Positions 21,395-31,321 of a stretch of DNA of 34,526 nt are shown here, piece after piece (positions within the stretch are counted from its first letter, which is position 1; every line of letters starts with the position of its first letter). Both the position numbers and the translations under genes were made by a program. Under the pieces are notes generated by a model. That model was not told where the DNA came from, ran no database searches, and saw only the letters and a list, made by a program, of their open reading frames with translations. The stretch is from an uncultured Clostridia bacterium (lineage in GTDB: Bacteria; Bacillota; Clostridia; TANB77; CAG-508). The DNA lies in contig CAPZDM010000011.1 in NCBI GenBank assembly GCA_948745425.1, forward strand, positions 1 to 34,526. Direction: 5' to 3'.

Positions 21395-23296
21395 ATGATA
21401 AATTTTATAATGATATTATTACTAATAATAGTAGCAGGTTTTGGAATCTATAAACTAATTTCAAGCAAAAAAAATGCAGTAGAAGAAAAAGGTATAGAAA
21501 TAGATGATAAAACATACTCTTTAGATGTAATGTCAAAATTTATAAAAAGAAGATTAGATGAAATAACAAAGATAAACTTATATGATATAGGATTATCAGA
21601 AGAAGAATTAAAAAGAAGAAAAAACAAAAAATACGAACTAAAAAGAGCATTAAAGGGATGTACATATGGGGATGTAAATGATAAAAAATATGTAAAAGGA
21701 ATAATGTTTGATTTATTACTTCAAGAATATGGAGTAGATGAGACAAATATATCAAAAGCAATTCCTTTTGATATACCTTCACTTTTAACACCACAAGACA
21801 AATTTGATATACTTATATATAAATATAAAAAAGAATTTGGATATGAAGCATTAACTCAATTTATAAAAAAATATGATTTAGCAGCATTAAAATATGTACA
21901 AGGTGAAGCAAAACCTTGTTATGTAATAACATCAGAAGAAATATCAGATATATATGAAGAAGAACAAATACAATTAGAATTCAATGAAAAGTTAGAAGTA
22001 GTTGTACAAAGAATATATCAATATTACAAGGGATATAGTGCTATAGATGAAATAAGAGACATGAACATAGATGGTGTATCAGGAGGTGTTTCTGGAATGC
22101 CAGAATCCTTTTTAAGCCAAGTAGCACAAACAGATGGAGATTACTTAGGACAAATACTAGACAATAAAGTACCAAGATCATGTGACAGTATATGGATTTT
22201 CTTCCAAGGAAAATCTATAAGACTCGAATTCCTTTCATTTGGAAGTGAAAGTGAACTAAAGAGAGTATGTCAAAACATATATAAATACAACAATCCAGGA
22301 CAATTATCAGACTCAAATGGCTACAAAATTAATGAGATGAAAGATGGATCACGTGTAGTTGTTGTTAGACCAAGCATGGCAGAAACCTGGGCATTCTTCG
22401 TAAGAAAATTCGATGTAAAACGTGCAACACTAGAACAAATTATCACATGTGAAGGTAAAGAAGAAGCAATTAACCTATTAAAATTCCTAGTAAAAGGAGC
22501 AAGAATTATATCACTTACAGGAGAGCAAGGTTGTGGTAAAACAACAATGCTTATGGCAATGATTGAAAATATCTACGAAACACTAAATATAAGAGTTCAA
22601 GAAACTGCTTTCGAATTACACTTAAGAAAAATATATCCAACAAGAAACATATTATCGCTAAGAGAAACAGAAACAGTTTCAGGACAAGAAGGACTTGATG
22701 TACAAAAAAAGACAGATGGTTCTGTTAACATCATAGGAGAGGTTGCAACAGACCCTGTAGCATCTTGGATGATACAAGCTGCCCAAGTTGCTTCAAAATT
22801 TACATTATTTACACACCATGCAAAAACCTTTCCAAACTTAGTTACAGCGCTAAGAAACTCAATGTTAAGAACAGGAGTATTCAAAGACGAAAAAACAGCA
22901 GAAGAGCAAGTTATACAAGTATTAAACTTTGATATTCATCTAGTAAAAGACTTTAGAGGAAGAAGATACATAGAAAGAGTAACAGAATGTGTTCCAATAG
23001 AAAATGCAAACCCATATACAAGAGATTATAGAAAAGAAAAAACATTAGAAGGAAAAATAGAAAAATTTATGGACAATGCAACAAACTATTTCCAAAATGT
23101 TACAGACAGACAAACCTATGACTATGTAAACATAATGGAATATAGAGGAGATGGATATGTGATAACTAACAAAATATCAGACAAGAATATACAAGAAATG
23201 CGTATAAACATGGATGAAACAGATATAGAAGAATTTGATGCATTCATAGAAAGAAACTGGGGAAGTAAAGCAAAGAAAACAAGAACAAGCAAATAA
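21395..23296 (+). CDS. TadA/CpaF-like secretion ATPase
   Basis: 633 residues, longer than typical TadA. An N-terminal transmembrane segment (about 2-21) is unusual for this family. Walker A is LTGEQGCGKTTML (G376 onward). VNIIGEVATDPVASWMIQAA is the Walker B region and TLFTHHAKTFPNLVTALRN the His box with the arginine finger. It should power pilin assembly from the cytoplasmic membrane. The start follows GGGAAGGAGAG. The divergence of the Walker and His motifs marks a separate branch of type II/IV secretion ATPases. Confidence 0.85.
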   Translation: MINFIMILLLIIVAGFGIYKLISSKKNAVEEKGIEIDDKTYSLDVMSKFIKRRLDEITKINLYDIGLSEEELKRRKNKKYELKRALKGCTYGDVNDKKYVKGIMFDLLLQEYGVDETNISKAIPFDIPSLLTPQDKFDILIYKYKKEFGYEALTQFIKKYDLAALKYVQGEAKPCYVITSEEISDIYEEEQIQLEFNEKLEVVVQRIYQYYKGYSAIDEIRDMNIDGVSGGVSGMPESFLSQVAQTDGDYLGQILDNKVPRSCDSIWIFFQGKSIRLEFLSFGSESELKRVCQNIYKYNNPGQLSDSNGYKINEMKDGSRVVVVRPSMAETWAFFVRKFDVKRATLEQIITCEGKEEAINLLKFLVKGARIISLTGEQGCGKTTMLMAMIENIYETLNIRVQETAFELHLRKIYPTRNILSLRETETVSGQEGLDVQKKTDGSVNIIGEVATDPVASWMIQAAQVASKFTLFTHHAKTFPNLVTALRNSMLRTGVFKDEKTAEEQVIQVLNFDIHLVKDFRGRRYIERVTECVPIENANPYTRDYRKEKTLEGKIEKFMDNATNYFQNVTDRQTYDYVNIMEYRGDGYVITNKISDKNIQEMRINMDETDIEEFDAFIERNWGSKAKKTRTSK

Positions 23297-23325
23297 AAAC
23301 TTAAGAGAGGAGGGCCTAATTAAAG

Positions 23326-25410
23326 ATGTCAACTAATACTTTGAAATTCATACTAATTGTATCTAGTGCCATTTTGGGATTTATAGTTTTAGCATATATA
23401 TCATTAATGAGAAAACTAGATAAAGGCGATAAAAAGCTTGCAAGACAATTAAAACAAGGAACAAAAACAAGTAAATTTTCATTAGATGTCTTATACATGA
23501 AATTATATACAATATATTTAAAAATTCCAGGATTAAAAAGATATCTTTTAAAAATTAGAAGAAGACTAGAAATAATAAATATTCAAGATGAATATCAAAC
23601 TAGAAGACAAGCATCATCATCTTTAACAAAGGCACTTATATGGATAATACCATTAACAATCCTTATAATAGCAATATCATCAAGTAATCCATTATTAATG
23701 GTAACCCTATTACTATTTGAAATCTTTATAATCGAATCCTTAGTAGAAGGAAATGTAAACAAACTAGACAATTTATTATTAAAACAACAAATAGAATTTT
23801 TTGCAGAAATAAGACATGCATACCATGAATCAAACATGGTAGAAGAAGCTATATATCAAGTAGCACAAACAAATGAGCAAGAAGTATCTTTACAAGCAGA
23901 AAAAATATATGAAATACTAATTGCAGATGACCCTGAAACAGAACTAGAAAAATACTATGATATTGCACCAAATAGTTATTTAAAAGAATTTGCAGGATTA
24001 TCATATCTAACAAAAGAATTTGGAGACAGAAAATCAGACTCAGGTGCATCACTATACTTAAGAAACTTAAACAACATTACACAAGAAATGCAACTAGAAA
24101 TATTAAAAAGAGACAAATTAAACTATGTATTCCAAAGTTTATCAGTAATAGCATTAGTTGCAGTTTTACTATTAGAACCATTAAAATCATGGGCTATTTC
24201 AAACTTTACATTTGTAGAAACCTTTTACAATGGAAAACTAGGAACAGTGGCAGAATTAATAGTAGTAATTTTAACTATCATATGTTATGTTATGATTAGA
24301 AAGGTAAAAGACACAACAAAAAATAACATAATGGAAATGGACAATGAGCATCCATGGCAAGAAAAACTATATAAAAGACCAATAACTAAAACAGTTGTAA
24401 ACGCATTTATGCCAAAGAAAAAAACAAAAGAATATGCAAAAATTACAAAACTATTAAAAGACTCAGCTTCAACCCAAAAAATTGAATGGATGTATGTTAA
24501 CAAAATTGTAATGGCAATAGTAACATTTATACTATCAATATTTATATTCAATTATATACATAATGTGGCAACCAATTGGGTCTATGAAGAAGTATTATTA
24601 GAAGATGGGACAACTTCAATGATGATGTCTACTACTGAAAAAAGAAAAGGACAAAAGATATTAGAAGTTGATAACAAAATATTAGACAAACTAAAAGGAA
24701 ATAACAGTATAACAAAAGAAAGAATTAGGCTTGAGCTATCTTTAACAGACTATTATGCAGAAGCAGATGATGAAACGTTAGATAAAGCAACACAAAGAGT
24801 ATATATAAAATTAAAAACAATTAATGCAGAAAGTCAAATTCAATGGTATGAAGTATTAATGGCAATGGGATTTTGTGTAATTGCATATATGTTTCCTAAT
24901 ATATTATTAATTTTCCAAAAAAAGGTAAGAGAATTAGAAATGGAAGACGAAGTAATGCAATTCCAAACAATCATACTTATGCTTATGAAAATTGAGAGGG
25001 TAAATGTTGAAATGATACTAGAATGGATGGAAAGATATTCTAATATCTTTAGAGTACCAATTTCAAAATGTGTTAATAACTATGAAAGTGGAGCATGGGA
25101 AGCTTTAGAAGAACTAAAAGAAGACGCTACATACCCTAAATTTGTAGGAATAGTAGAAAGTTTACAAGCCGCTGTAGAAAAAATACCTATAAAAGAAGCC
25201 TTTGATGAATTAGAAACAGAAAGAGAATATTACAAAGAAAAAAGAAAAGAATCAAATGAACAATTAATAAGTAAAAAAGGTTTAGTAGGAAAAGTATTTG
25301 GATTTGCACCAATGATAATACTATTTGTAGGATACTTAATTGCACCGTTAGTAGTATTAGGTCTTATGAATATGGGATCTACAATGTCATCTATGCAAGG
25401 AATGATGTAG
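23326..25410 (+). CDS. Fused TadB/TadC-like platform protein (T2SF fold)
   Basis: 694 residues with about seven hydrophobic segments (near 5-25, 102-142, 265-290, 304-325, 395-415, 510-530, 650-680). The second half has the T2SF-type helical stretch VMQFQTIILMLMKIERVNVEMIL and LQAAVEKIPIKEAFDEL. Canonical Tad systems use two platform genes, tadB and tadC; this single long protein could combine both. The RBS is AGAGGAGGG. Its position after the ATPase supports the role. Confidence 0.75.
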   Translation: MSTNTLKFILIVSSAILGFIVLAYISLMRKLDKGDKKLARQLKQGTKTSKFSLDVLYMKLYTIYLKIPGLKRYLLKIRRRLEIINIQDEYQTRRQASSSLTKALIWIIPLTILIIAISSSNPLLMVTLLLFEIFIIESLVEGNVNKLDNLLLKQQIEFFAEIRHAYHESNMVEEAIYQVAQTNEQEVSLQAEKIYEILIADDPETELEKYYDIAPNSYLKEFAGLSYLTKEFGDRKSDSGASLYLRNLNNITQEMQLEILKRDKLNYVFQSLSVIALVAVLLLEPLKSWAISNFTFVETFYNGKLGTVAELIVVILTIICYVMIRKVKDTTKNNIMEMDNEHPWQEKLYKRPITKTVVNAFMPKKKTKEYAKITKLLKDSASTQKIEWMYVNKIVMAIVTFILSIFIFNYIHNVATNWVYEEVLLEDGTTSMMMSTTEKRKGQKILEVDNKILDKLKGNNSITKERIRLELSLTDYYAEADDETLDKATQRVYIKLKTINAESQIQWYEVLMAMGFCVIAYMFPNILLIFQKKVRELEMEDEVMQFQTIILMLMKIERVNVEMILEWMERYSNIFRVPISKCVNNYESGAWEALEELKEDATYPKFVGIVESLQAAVEKIPIKEAFDELETEREYYKEKRKESNEQLISKKGLVGKVFGFAPMIILFVGYLIAPLVVLGLMNMGSTMSSMQGMM

Positions 25411-25437
25411 GATTAACGAAAAAGGAGGGATTGTGCT

Positions 25438-26112
25438 ATGGAAAATGCATCAAAGGCATTACTAATGGCAGGTGGAATGATTATAGCTATAATAATTATT
25501 TCAATATTTATATATGGATACAATAGCATGACACAAATGGCACAATCAAAACAAGATGTAGAATTATTAAAAGAAATAGAGGAATACAATAGACAATATC
25601 TTATATTTAATAAAACTGCTATGTATGGTACAGATGTTATATCTATATTAAATTTAGCAATAAGTAATAACAAAATAAACAATGTAGAAAAAACACCAGG
25701 AGATGAACTTTATGTAGATATATCATTTCAATTAAAATATGATTCAATACAAGACAGAGTATATATGTATACATTAAATACATCTACTAAAAGATATGAT
25801 ATTAAAGAAATAGAAAAGAAAAAAACAACATATGGAGCATTAGACTTCGAATTTACTCCAGGCACATATAGCCTAAGCAAAAATTTAGAGCCAATAAATG
25901 GACTTTTAAAATCATCAGCAAAAGCAGAAGAAGAAAAAACTGTACAATCAACTAGTGACAATGGAACTATACTTAAATACACAATTAAATATTCAGGAAT
26001 AGCAGATTTTAAAAGAAAGACCTTTAAATGTTCAGAAGTAAAATATGATGAATATGGTAGAGTAAAGAGTCTTAAATTTGAACAAATTAAAGGATCATCA
26101 TATGGAGGATAA
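25438..26112 (+). CDS. Pilin-like protein with MENASKALL N-terminus (paralogue 1)
   Basis: 224 residues. MENASKALLMAGGMIIAIII begins a hydrophobic helix (about 7-28) right at the N-terminus, without a leader peptide. The C-terminal part carries the motif EEYNRQYLIFNKTAMYGTDV, shared with the following paralogues (YNxxY, then YGT/GTN, then a helix). It probably is a pilin or pseudopilin of the Tad-like machine. The RBS is AAAGGAGGG. Confidence 0.65.
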   Translation: MENASKALLMAGGMIIAIIIISIFIYGYNSMTQMAQSKQDVELLKEIEEYNRQYLIFNKTAMYGTDVISILNLAISNNKINNVEKTPGDELYVDISFQLKYDSIQDRVYMYTLNTSTKRYDIKEIEKKKTTYGALDFEFTPGTYSLSKNLEPINGLLKSSAKAEEEKTVQSTSDNGTILKYTIKYSGIADFKRKTFKCSEVKYDEYGRVKSLKFEQIKGSSYGG

Positions 26113-26118
26113 TAATTA

Positions 26119-26616
26119 ATGGAAAATGCATCAAAAGCGTTATTAATAGCTGGAGAAGTGCTAATTGGTATAATAGTACTCAGTATATTTGCTTATACAT
26201 TTCAAAGAGTATTTACTTTAGTAGAAACTTATCAAGAAAGAAGTGAGCATCAAAAAGTAGTAGAATTTAATACACAATATACAAAATATGCAACTGGTAC
26301 AAATAAATATATATATTCTGAGAATATAGTAACATTAACAGAACAAGTATTAAATTGGAATAAGGCAACAGTTATAGATGACGAAAAAATAGAATTAAAT
26401 ATATTAGACGAAAGAGGAGGAACTATATATTCAACTCAAAAACAAAACATATATAAATTCAATAGAGCAACTTTTTTAGATGATTATAAATTAAGGGGAG
26501 ATCCTACTCATGCAAATGAGAAAGAATATAAATTCTCTTGTCAAGTAGAAATTAACTCTACCTCAGGTAGAGTAGATAAAATTACAATACAAATACAAGG
26601 GCTAAGAGATGAATAA
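26119..26616 (+). CDS. Pilin-like protein with MENASKALL N-terminus (paralogue 2)
   Basis: 165 residues. Its N-terminus MENASKALLIAGEVLIGIIV is almost the same as those at 25438 and 27214. The motif VVEFNTQYTKYATGTNKYIY follows, then a beta-rich C-terminal domain. It starts 6 bases after the previous stop, with GGAGGATAA upstream. Confidence 0.65.
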   Translation: MENASKALLIAGEVLIGIIVLSIFAYTFQRVFTLVETYQERSEHQKVVEFNTQYTKYATGTNKYIYSENIVTLTEQVLNWNKATVIDDEKIELNILDERGGTIYSTQKQNIYKFNRATFLDDYKLRGDPTHANEKEYKFSCQVEINSTSGRVDKITIQIQGLRDE

Positions 26617-26633
26617 TAACGAAAGGAATAATT

Positions 26634-27077
26634 ATGAAAAAAGGAATTATTATACTAATCATCTTGGTAATTGTTATTATTGCACCAATTATGTTAGTAA
26701 TATCTCAATATAGAACAGAAAGAAATGAAGTAAGAAAATTTAACTTAGAATATGAGCAATATAAAGAAAAAAATATATATGGAACAAATATTGGGTCACT
26801 AATAAATTATGCGACTAATAATAATGAAAAATATAATATTGAGAAAGATGAAAATGGAGTTTATATAGATGATGATAAATATTGTATGAGAATTGAAATT
26901 CAAATGGTAAGTGCAGAAAACGAATACAAAATTGTCACACATGCAATGGAAACAATAAGTTCCTTAGGGACAGAAAGATTTGTGAAAAACTTTAACGTAT
27001 TAGAGTTTAAATGTACAGATACAACTTACAATTCATATGGAAGAATTAATAAGTTAGTATTTGAACTAATAGGTTAA
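26634..27077 (+). CDS. Pilin-like protein, divergent N-terminus (paralogue 3)
   Basis: 147 residues. MKKGIIILIILVIVIIAPIM forms the anchor; the MENASK start is absent. The shared motif RKFNLEYEQYKEKNIYGTNI places it in the same family as its neighbours. The RBS is AAAGGAAT. Confidence 0.6.
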   Translation: MKKGIIILIILVIVIIAPIMLVISQYRTERNEVRKFNLEYEQYKEKNIYGTNIGSLINYATNNNEKYNIEKDENGVYIDDDKYCMRIEIQMVSAENEYKIVTHAMETISSLGTERFVKNFNVLEFKCTDTTYNSYGRINKLVFELIG

Positions 27078-27093
27078 AAACCAAAAGTTTCTA

Positions 27094-27122
27094 TTGACTT
27101 TGAATTTAAATTATGCGATAAT
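27094..27122 (+). promoter_or_regulatory. Internal promoter of the pilin-like gene at 27214
   Basis: TTGACT (27094-27099), 17 bases, GATAAT (27117-27122). A separate promoter and a ~90-base leader with a strong AAAGGAGG site suggest that this paralogue is the most abundant subunit. Confidence 0.55.
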
Positions 27123-27213
27123 AATATTAGTAGAATTATAGGTTTTAATATTGCTTTATGTAGAATAAAGCTCAAAAATGAACTAAAATCAATATATCAA
27201 AGGAGGAATAAAA

Positions 27214-27654
27214 ATGGAGAATGCATCAAAAGCTTTATTAATAGCAGGAGCTGTTTTAATTGTTATAGTATTAATTAGTATTGGAATGATGATAGTACAA
27301 CAATCACAAGGCATTGGAGATCAAGTTGCAGAAATAAGTGGTAATCAAGCTACTACATCATTTAATTCTACATTTACTAAATATCAAGGATCTCAAAAAG
27401 GTTCTTCAATAAAAACTTTATTAGAAGAAGTATCTACCAATAATGCAACAGCCCTAAAGACTAGCCAACATATTGTATCAGTTACAATAGAAGATAAAGT
27501 AGGTAATTCAAGTATAAATGCAACTACTGATTCAAAAACGCTTACTCAAATAGCAGCAACAATAGTTACTTCAGCAAGATATGATGTAGTAATGGATGAA
27601 AAGGATGAGGAAGGGTATATAAACTCTATAGTGATTACTAGAAACAGCAAATAG
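27214..27654 (+). CDS. Pilin-like protein with MENASKALL N-terminus (paralogue 4, likely major subunit)
   Basis: 146 residues. MENASKALLIAGAVLIVIVL anchors a small domain with TTSFNSTFTKYQGSQKGSSI and a Ser/Thr/Asn-rich sequence. It is the smallest and most regular of the family, has its own promoter and an AAAGGAGG RBS, all as expected for a major pilin. No prepilin leader or type III cleavage site is visible. Confidence 0.65.
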   Translation: MENASKALLIAGAVLIVIVLISIGMMIVQQSQGIGDQVAEISGNQATTSFNSTFTKYQGSQKGSSIKTLLEEVSTNNATALKTSQHIVSVTIEDKVGNSSINATTDSKTLTQIAATIVTSARYDVVMDEKDEEGYINSIVITRNSK

Positions 27655-27678
27655 ATATATTTTAAAGGAGGGAGTCGA

Positions 27679-28539
27679 ATGGAAGACGTAGCAGAGGTAC
27701 TAAAGATGTTCTTTGCAGTATTTGTATTTTCATTAGCATTAACAGTATTTTTCCGAATGACCTCCCTTGCAAAAGATACTACAGATATGATATTTTCTGC
27801 AATAGATAAAACTACATATACAAATTACAATGCAGATGTGAGTGAAGGAGCTAACAGAAAAGTAAAATTCCAAGACATGATACCAACAATATATAGATAT
27901 GCCGAAGAAGGATATGGAGTTACAATAATAGACTCTGGTAAAATGGTAGCCAGATTTGATTTAGACACTGAATCACAAGTGTCTAGTTGCTTTTGGAACG
28001 ATAGATATTATAATGCTTCACAAACTGAAAAGGATAAAAGCGATAACATAAAAAATGAAATATGTAATTATCTAAATAAATATATAGTAGCCAAAGTAAA
28101 TAGTTTACAACCCAAAGTAACAACTATGAACAACTTTGATGAAAATTCTTTAAATGCTATAATAAAAAAAATATATGCAACAGGAGAAACAAACTCTAGA
28201 AAAGAGCTTGTATATACATCATGGTTGAACTCTAATACATATCGAAACAATAATATAACGCAAAGAATAAACTGTGATATGTATGGAGGGAGTACAAATT
28301 TTAGTTTAAGAAATCCAGGAATAAATGAAACTGATGAGAATTACATAGCAGGAAAGCATAAATCTCTATATAGTAAAGGATTACTAGGAGAATATGAAAA
28401 TGCAACTTTTACAGAATGTATTGTACAAATTGATAGAAATGAATACATTAAAGATGAAAATGAACAAGACACAGGTCTATTAGTATATGGAACAATCCGT
28501 TATACTAAAAAAAGAGAAATAATTTATATAAAGAACTAA
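27679..28539 (+). CDS. Membrane-anchored protein of the Tad-like locus
   Basis: 286 residues with an N-terminal helix (about 8-28, MFFAVFVFSLALTVFF) and a large polar extracytoplasmic domain. TadE/TadF-like minor pilins share this layout, but no clear motif was recognised. The RBS is AAAGGAGGGAG. Confidence 0.55.
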   Translation: MEDVAEVLKMFFAVFVFSLALTVFFRMTSLAKDTTDMIFSAIDKTTYTNYNADVSEGANRKVKFQDMIPTIYRYAEEGYGVTIIDSGKMVARFDLDTESQVSSCFWNDRYYNASQTEKDKSDNIKNEICNYLNKYIVAKVNSLQPKVTTMNNFDENSLNAIIKKIYATGETNSRKELVYTSWLNSNTYRNNNITQRINCDMYGGSTNFSLRNPGINETDENYIAGKHKSLYSKGLLGEYENATFTECIVQIDRNEYIKDENEQDTGLLVYGTIRYTKKREIIYIKN

Positions 28540-28577
28540 TACTTTTGCTTTAATGCATAAAAAAGGAGGGAATTTAA

Positions 28578-29096
28578 ATGGGAGATTCTTTAATTACTAT
28601 TATAACAATTATATTAGCAGCAATTCTATTATTTGTATTTCCAATGATAACATTAGCAGATAGAACAGATGATATATCGCAAATAGCAGTTCAAACAGCT
28701 ACTGTAGAATTTGTAGATGGAGTACGAGAAACAGGGAAAATAACACCAGATGCGTATGATGATTTTATAGAAACAATTACTGCTACAGGAAATACATATA
28801 CAGTAGATTTAGAATTAAGACGTTTAGATGAAAATCCAAGTAAAAAATCAGCAAGTTCTAATGCACAAACAATAGGGGAAAATACATATTATTCAATTTA
28901 CACAACACAAATAGAAGATGAACTTGACTCTGGAATAGTATACTTAAAGCAAGGGGATATGTTCTCAGCAGGAGTAGTAAATAATAATCAAACTGTAGCA
29001 GAAGTGCTAAAAAACTTTTTTTATAAAGTAACAGGAAATAGTGGAAATACCATTACAGCAAAACATGCAGGAGTAGTAATGGTAGACGGGCAATAA
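28578..29096 (+). CDS. Small anchored pseudopilin-like protein
   Basis: 172 residues. An N-terminal helix (about 4-25, ITIITIILAAILLFVFPMI) is followed by DRTDDISQIAVQTATVEFVDGVRETGKITPD as the start of the outer domain. VEFVDGVRETGKIT resembles the segment of TadE-type or bacterial adhesin-linked minor pilins. The RBS is AAAAGGAGGG. It is the last gene of the Tad-like run. Confidence 0.55.
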   Translation: MGDSLITIITIILAAILLFVFPMITLADRTDDISQIAVQTATVEFVDGVRETGKITPDAYDDFIETITATGNTYTVDLELRRLDENPSKKSASSNAQTIGENTYYSIYTTQIEDELDSGIVYLKQGDMFSAGVVNNNQTVAEVLKNFFYKVTGNSGNTITAKHAGVVMVDGQ

Positions 29097-29120
29097 AATA
29101 TATATAAATAAAAAATCATA

Positions 29121-29180
29121 TAGGGGGCAGACGAAGAAATTGAGATTTACTAAAAACTCAATTTTCTAAACGTCTGTCCT
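29121..29180 (+). repeat. Intergenic hairpin after the Tad-like locus
   Basis: TAGGGGGCAGACG (29121-29133) pairs with CGTCTGTCCT (29171-29180), with an inner stem (GAAATTGAG/CTCAATTTTC). It may terminate the operon, though no T-run follows. It resembles dispersed GGGACAGACG-type clostridial hairpins. Confidence 0.5.
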
Positions 29181-29208
29181 TAAAAAATTTTAAAAGGAGA
29201 AAGTTATA

Positions 29209-29901
29209 ATGAAAAGAAATAATAAAATTATATTGCTATTATTATTTTTACTTATAATAGTAATTATGTTAATAATATCTAACTCAGAAGCAAAAGAAAA
29301 TAAAGAAAAAACAGGATATGAAAACACAGTTCAAGAAATAGAAGATAATACAGAAACTCTAAGATATGATAATGGAAATGTTTCATATTTTGATTATTAT
29401 AAAAACGGCAAATTAAATATTGATGTAAAAGAGTATGTAAAATTACCTGAAAATTATCTTGAAAATAAAGTAATTAATGAAAATGATATAGACTCCATTT
29501 TTAATAAAATCATAGAAGACAGTAAAGTTGAAATTCCTATAAAATTATTAAATGGATATTATGGAGATTTATACACTAGTGAAAAGTTAGGATCACAATT
29601 ATCAAATAAAAATTTAGATGATTATATTAAAGATGCACATGGATATGAAAGCTATCAAAAATATGCAGAAGAATTTATGAAATATATTAAAGAAATTATA
29701 AGAACAGATTTAATTTATCAGGCTTTAGAAGAAGAACTCAACATTACTATCACAAAAGAAGATATAGAAAATTACTACTCCGAAGAAATAGCAGATGGAG
29801 AAACATATGAATCAATAAAAAAGAGTTATGGAGAAAAATTTATGTACAAAAATACATTAAAAGATAAAATAAAAAAAGTATTAATAGAAAAATTATCTTA
29901 A
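29209..29901 (+). CDS. Anchored or secreted hypothetical protein
   Basis: 230 residues. An N-terminal hydrophobic segment (about 6-24) ends near SNSEAKE, either an anchor or a signal peptide without a lipobox Cys. The rest is charged and helical. VKLPENYLENKVINEND and EEELNITITKEDIENYYSEEIA recall the C-terminal peptide-binding domain of trigger factor or SurA-like foldases. It precedes spoIVB by 90 bases. Function uncertain. Confidence 0.55.
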   Translation: MKRNNKIILLLLFLLIIVIMLIISNSEAKENKEKTGYENTVQEIEDNTETLRYDNGNVSYFDYYKNGKLNIDVKEYVKLPENYLENKVINENDIDSIFNKIIEDSKVEIPIKLLNGYYGDLYTSEKLGSQLSNKNLDDYIKDAHGYESYQKYAEEFMKYIKEIIRTDLIYQALEEELNITITKEDIENYYSEEIADGETYESIKKSYGEKFMYKNTLKDKIKKVLIEKLS

Positions 29902-29945
29902 TCAAATAAAAATTTAATTGATATATATTTTTTTATTATTTAAAT

Positions 29946-29975
29946 GTATCAATACAAAAATTAATGGTTATCCTA
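29946..29975 (+). promoter_or_regulatory. Sigma-F/G-like promoter of spoIVB
   Basis: GTATC (29946-29950), 15 bases, GGTTATCCTA (29966-29975). This matches sigma-F GYATA/GGNNANAHTA at 4 of 5 and 9 of 10 positions. spoIVB is transcribed in the forespore by sigma F and sigma G in B. subtilis. Confidence 0.45.
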
Positions 29976-29991
29976 TAAAAGAGGTAATCAT

Positions 29992-31251
29992 ATGAAAATT
30001 AAAAAGAATATATTTATATCAATAATAATTAGTATTTTATTAATAGCTCTAATATATGTAAGTGACATAACAAATATTCCAGATAGTATAATATTATTTA
30101 AAGAAGAAGAACTAAATATAAATACTATATTTGGTGTTAGTTTAAATACACTTGAAGTATCTAGCAATAATATTGACGGAATTAATAATAAAGAAACAAT
30201 TCCAGCATCAAGTGGAAATTATGCAAATAAAGAAGAAACAATTAATGTAGGAGTAAATCTATTTGGTATTCAAGTAAAAGAAGTATCAGTAAACATAATA
30301 GAAGATATAGAAGTAGTACCATTAGGTGAATTAATAGGAATGAAATTATATACAAACGGTGTACTAGTAGTAGGAATGTCTGAAATATATGGACAAAACA
30401 ATCAAGCATATAAACCATATGAAAATACAGGAATAAAAGAAGGAGATACAATAACAAAAATAAATGATGAAGAAATAATATCAACGGAAGACATGGTACA
30501 ATCTATAAATAATTCTAAAGGAAAACAAATAAAAGTTACTTACATTCATAATAATAAAACATTAGAAACCAATATAACTCCAGTAGAAACAGATAAAAAT
30601 AATTATAAAGTAGGATTATGGGTTAGAGATACGGCAGCAGGAGTTGGTACTGCAACATTTTATGATGAAAAGACAGGAAACGTTGCAATGCTAGGACATG
30701 GAATCTTAGATGTAGACACAGAAGAATTAATAGATATATCAGACGGAAAAATTACAAATACAAATGTAGTATCTATTATAAAAGGAGAAAATGGAAAAAC
30801 AGGTAGGATACAAGGAATAGTCGAAGGACAAAAGGATATAGGTACAATTGCAAAAAATACTTATTATGGGGTTTATGGAAAACTATACAATGCAAACGAA
30901 TTGAAAGTAAACACATCGCAGAGCACTAAAATAGCACTAAGAAATGAAATTAAAACAGGAGAGGCAACATTAATATGTGCTTTAGAAGAGGGAAAAACTA
31001 AAGAATATAAAGTTGAAATAGAAAAGATATATTTAAATAATAACTCAAACAATAAAAGTATGCTATTAAAAGTAACAGATGAGGAACTATTAGAAAGAAC
31101 AGGAGGAATAATACAAGGAATGAGTGGAAGTCCAATAATTCAAAATGGAAAACTAATAGGAGCTCTAACTCATGTATTAGTGCAAAATCCAACTCAAGGA
31201 TATGCAGTATTTGCAGATATAATGGTAAAACAAATGAATGATGTAAAATGA
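29992..31251 (+). CDS. spoIVB: SpoIVB serine peptidase (S55), sigma-K checkpoint signal
   Basis: 419 residues. An N-terminal anchor (about 6-25), a PDZ domain (about 140-200: KEGDTITKINDEEIISTEDM) and the S55 peptidase domain follow in the expected order. The catalytic His is in MLGHGIL (H236) and the Ser in QGMSGSPII (S378), which align with the B. subtilis positions as I recall them. SpoIVB is secreted from the forespore and cleaves SpoIVFA, activating pro-sigma-K processing. The RBS is AAGAGGTAA. It ends 70 bases from the convergent murC. Confidence 0.95.
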   Translation: MKIKKNIFISIIISILLIALIYVSDITNIPDSIILFKEEELNINTIFGVSLNTLEVSSNNIDGINNKETIPASSGNYANKEETINVGVNLFGIQVKEVSVNIIEDIEVVPLGELIGMKLYTNGVLVVGMSEIYGQNNQAYKPYENTGIKEGDTITKINDEEIISTEDMVQSINNSKGKQIKVTYIHNNKTLETNITPVETDKNNYKVGLWVRDTAAGVGTATFYDEKTGNVAMLGHGILDVDTEELIDISDGKITNTNVVSIIKGENGKTGRIQGIVEGQKDIGTIAKNTYYGVYGKLYNANELKVNTSQSTKIALRNEIKTGEATLICALEEGKTKEYKVEIEKIYLNNNSNNKSMLLKVTDEELLERTGGIIQGMSGSPIIQNGKLIGALTHVLVQNPTQGYAVFADIMVKQMNDVK

Positions 31252-31321
31252 AAAATGGATTTTTAACATTTTCTATACTCAATTTCATTTAAATAATTTT
31301 CCGAATTTATTATATCATTAA

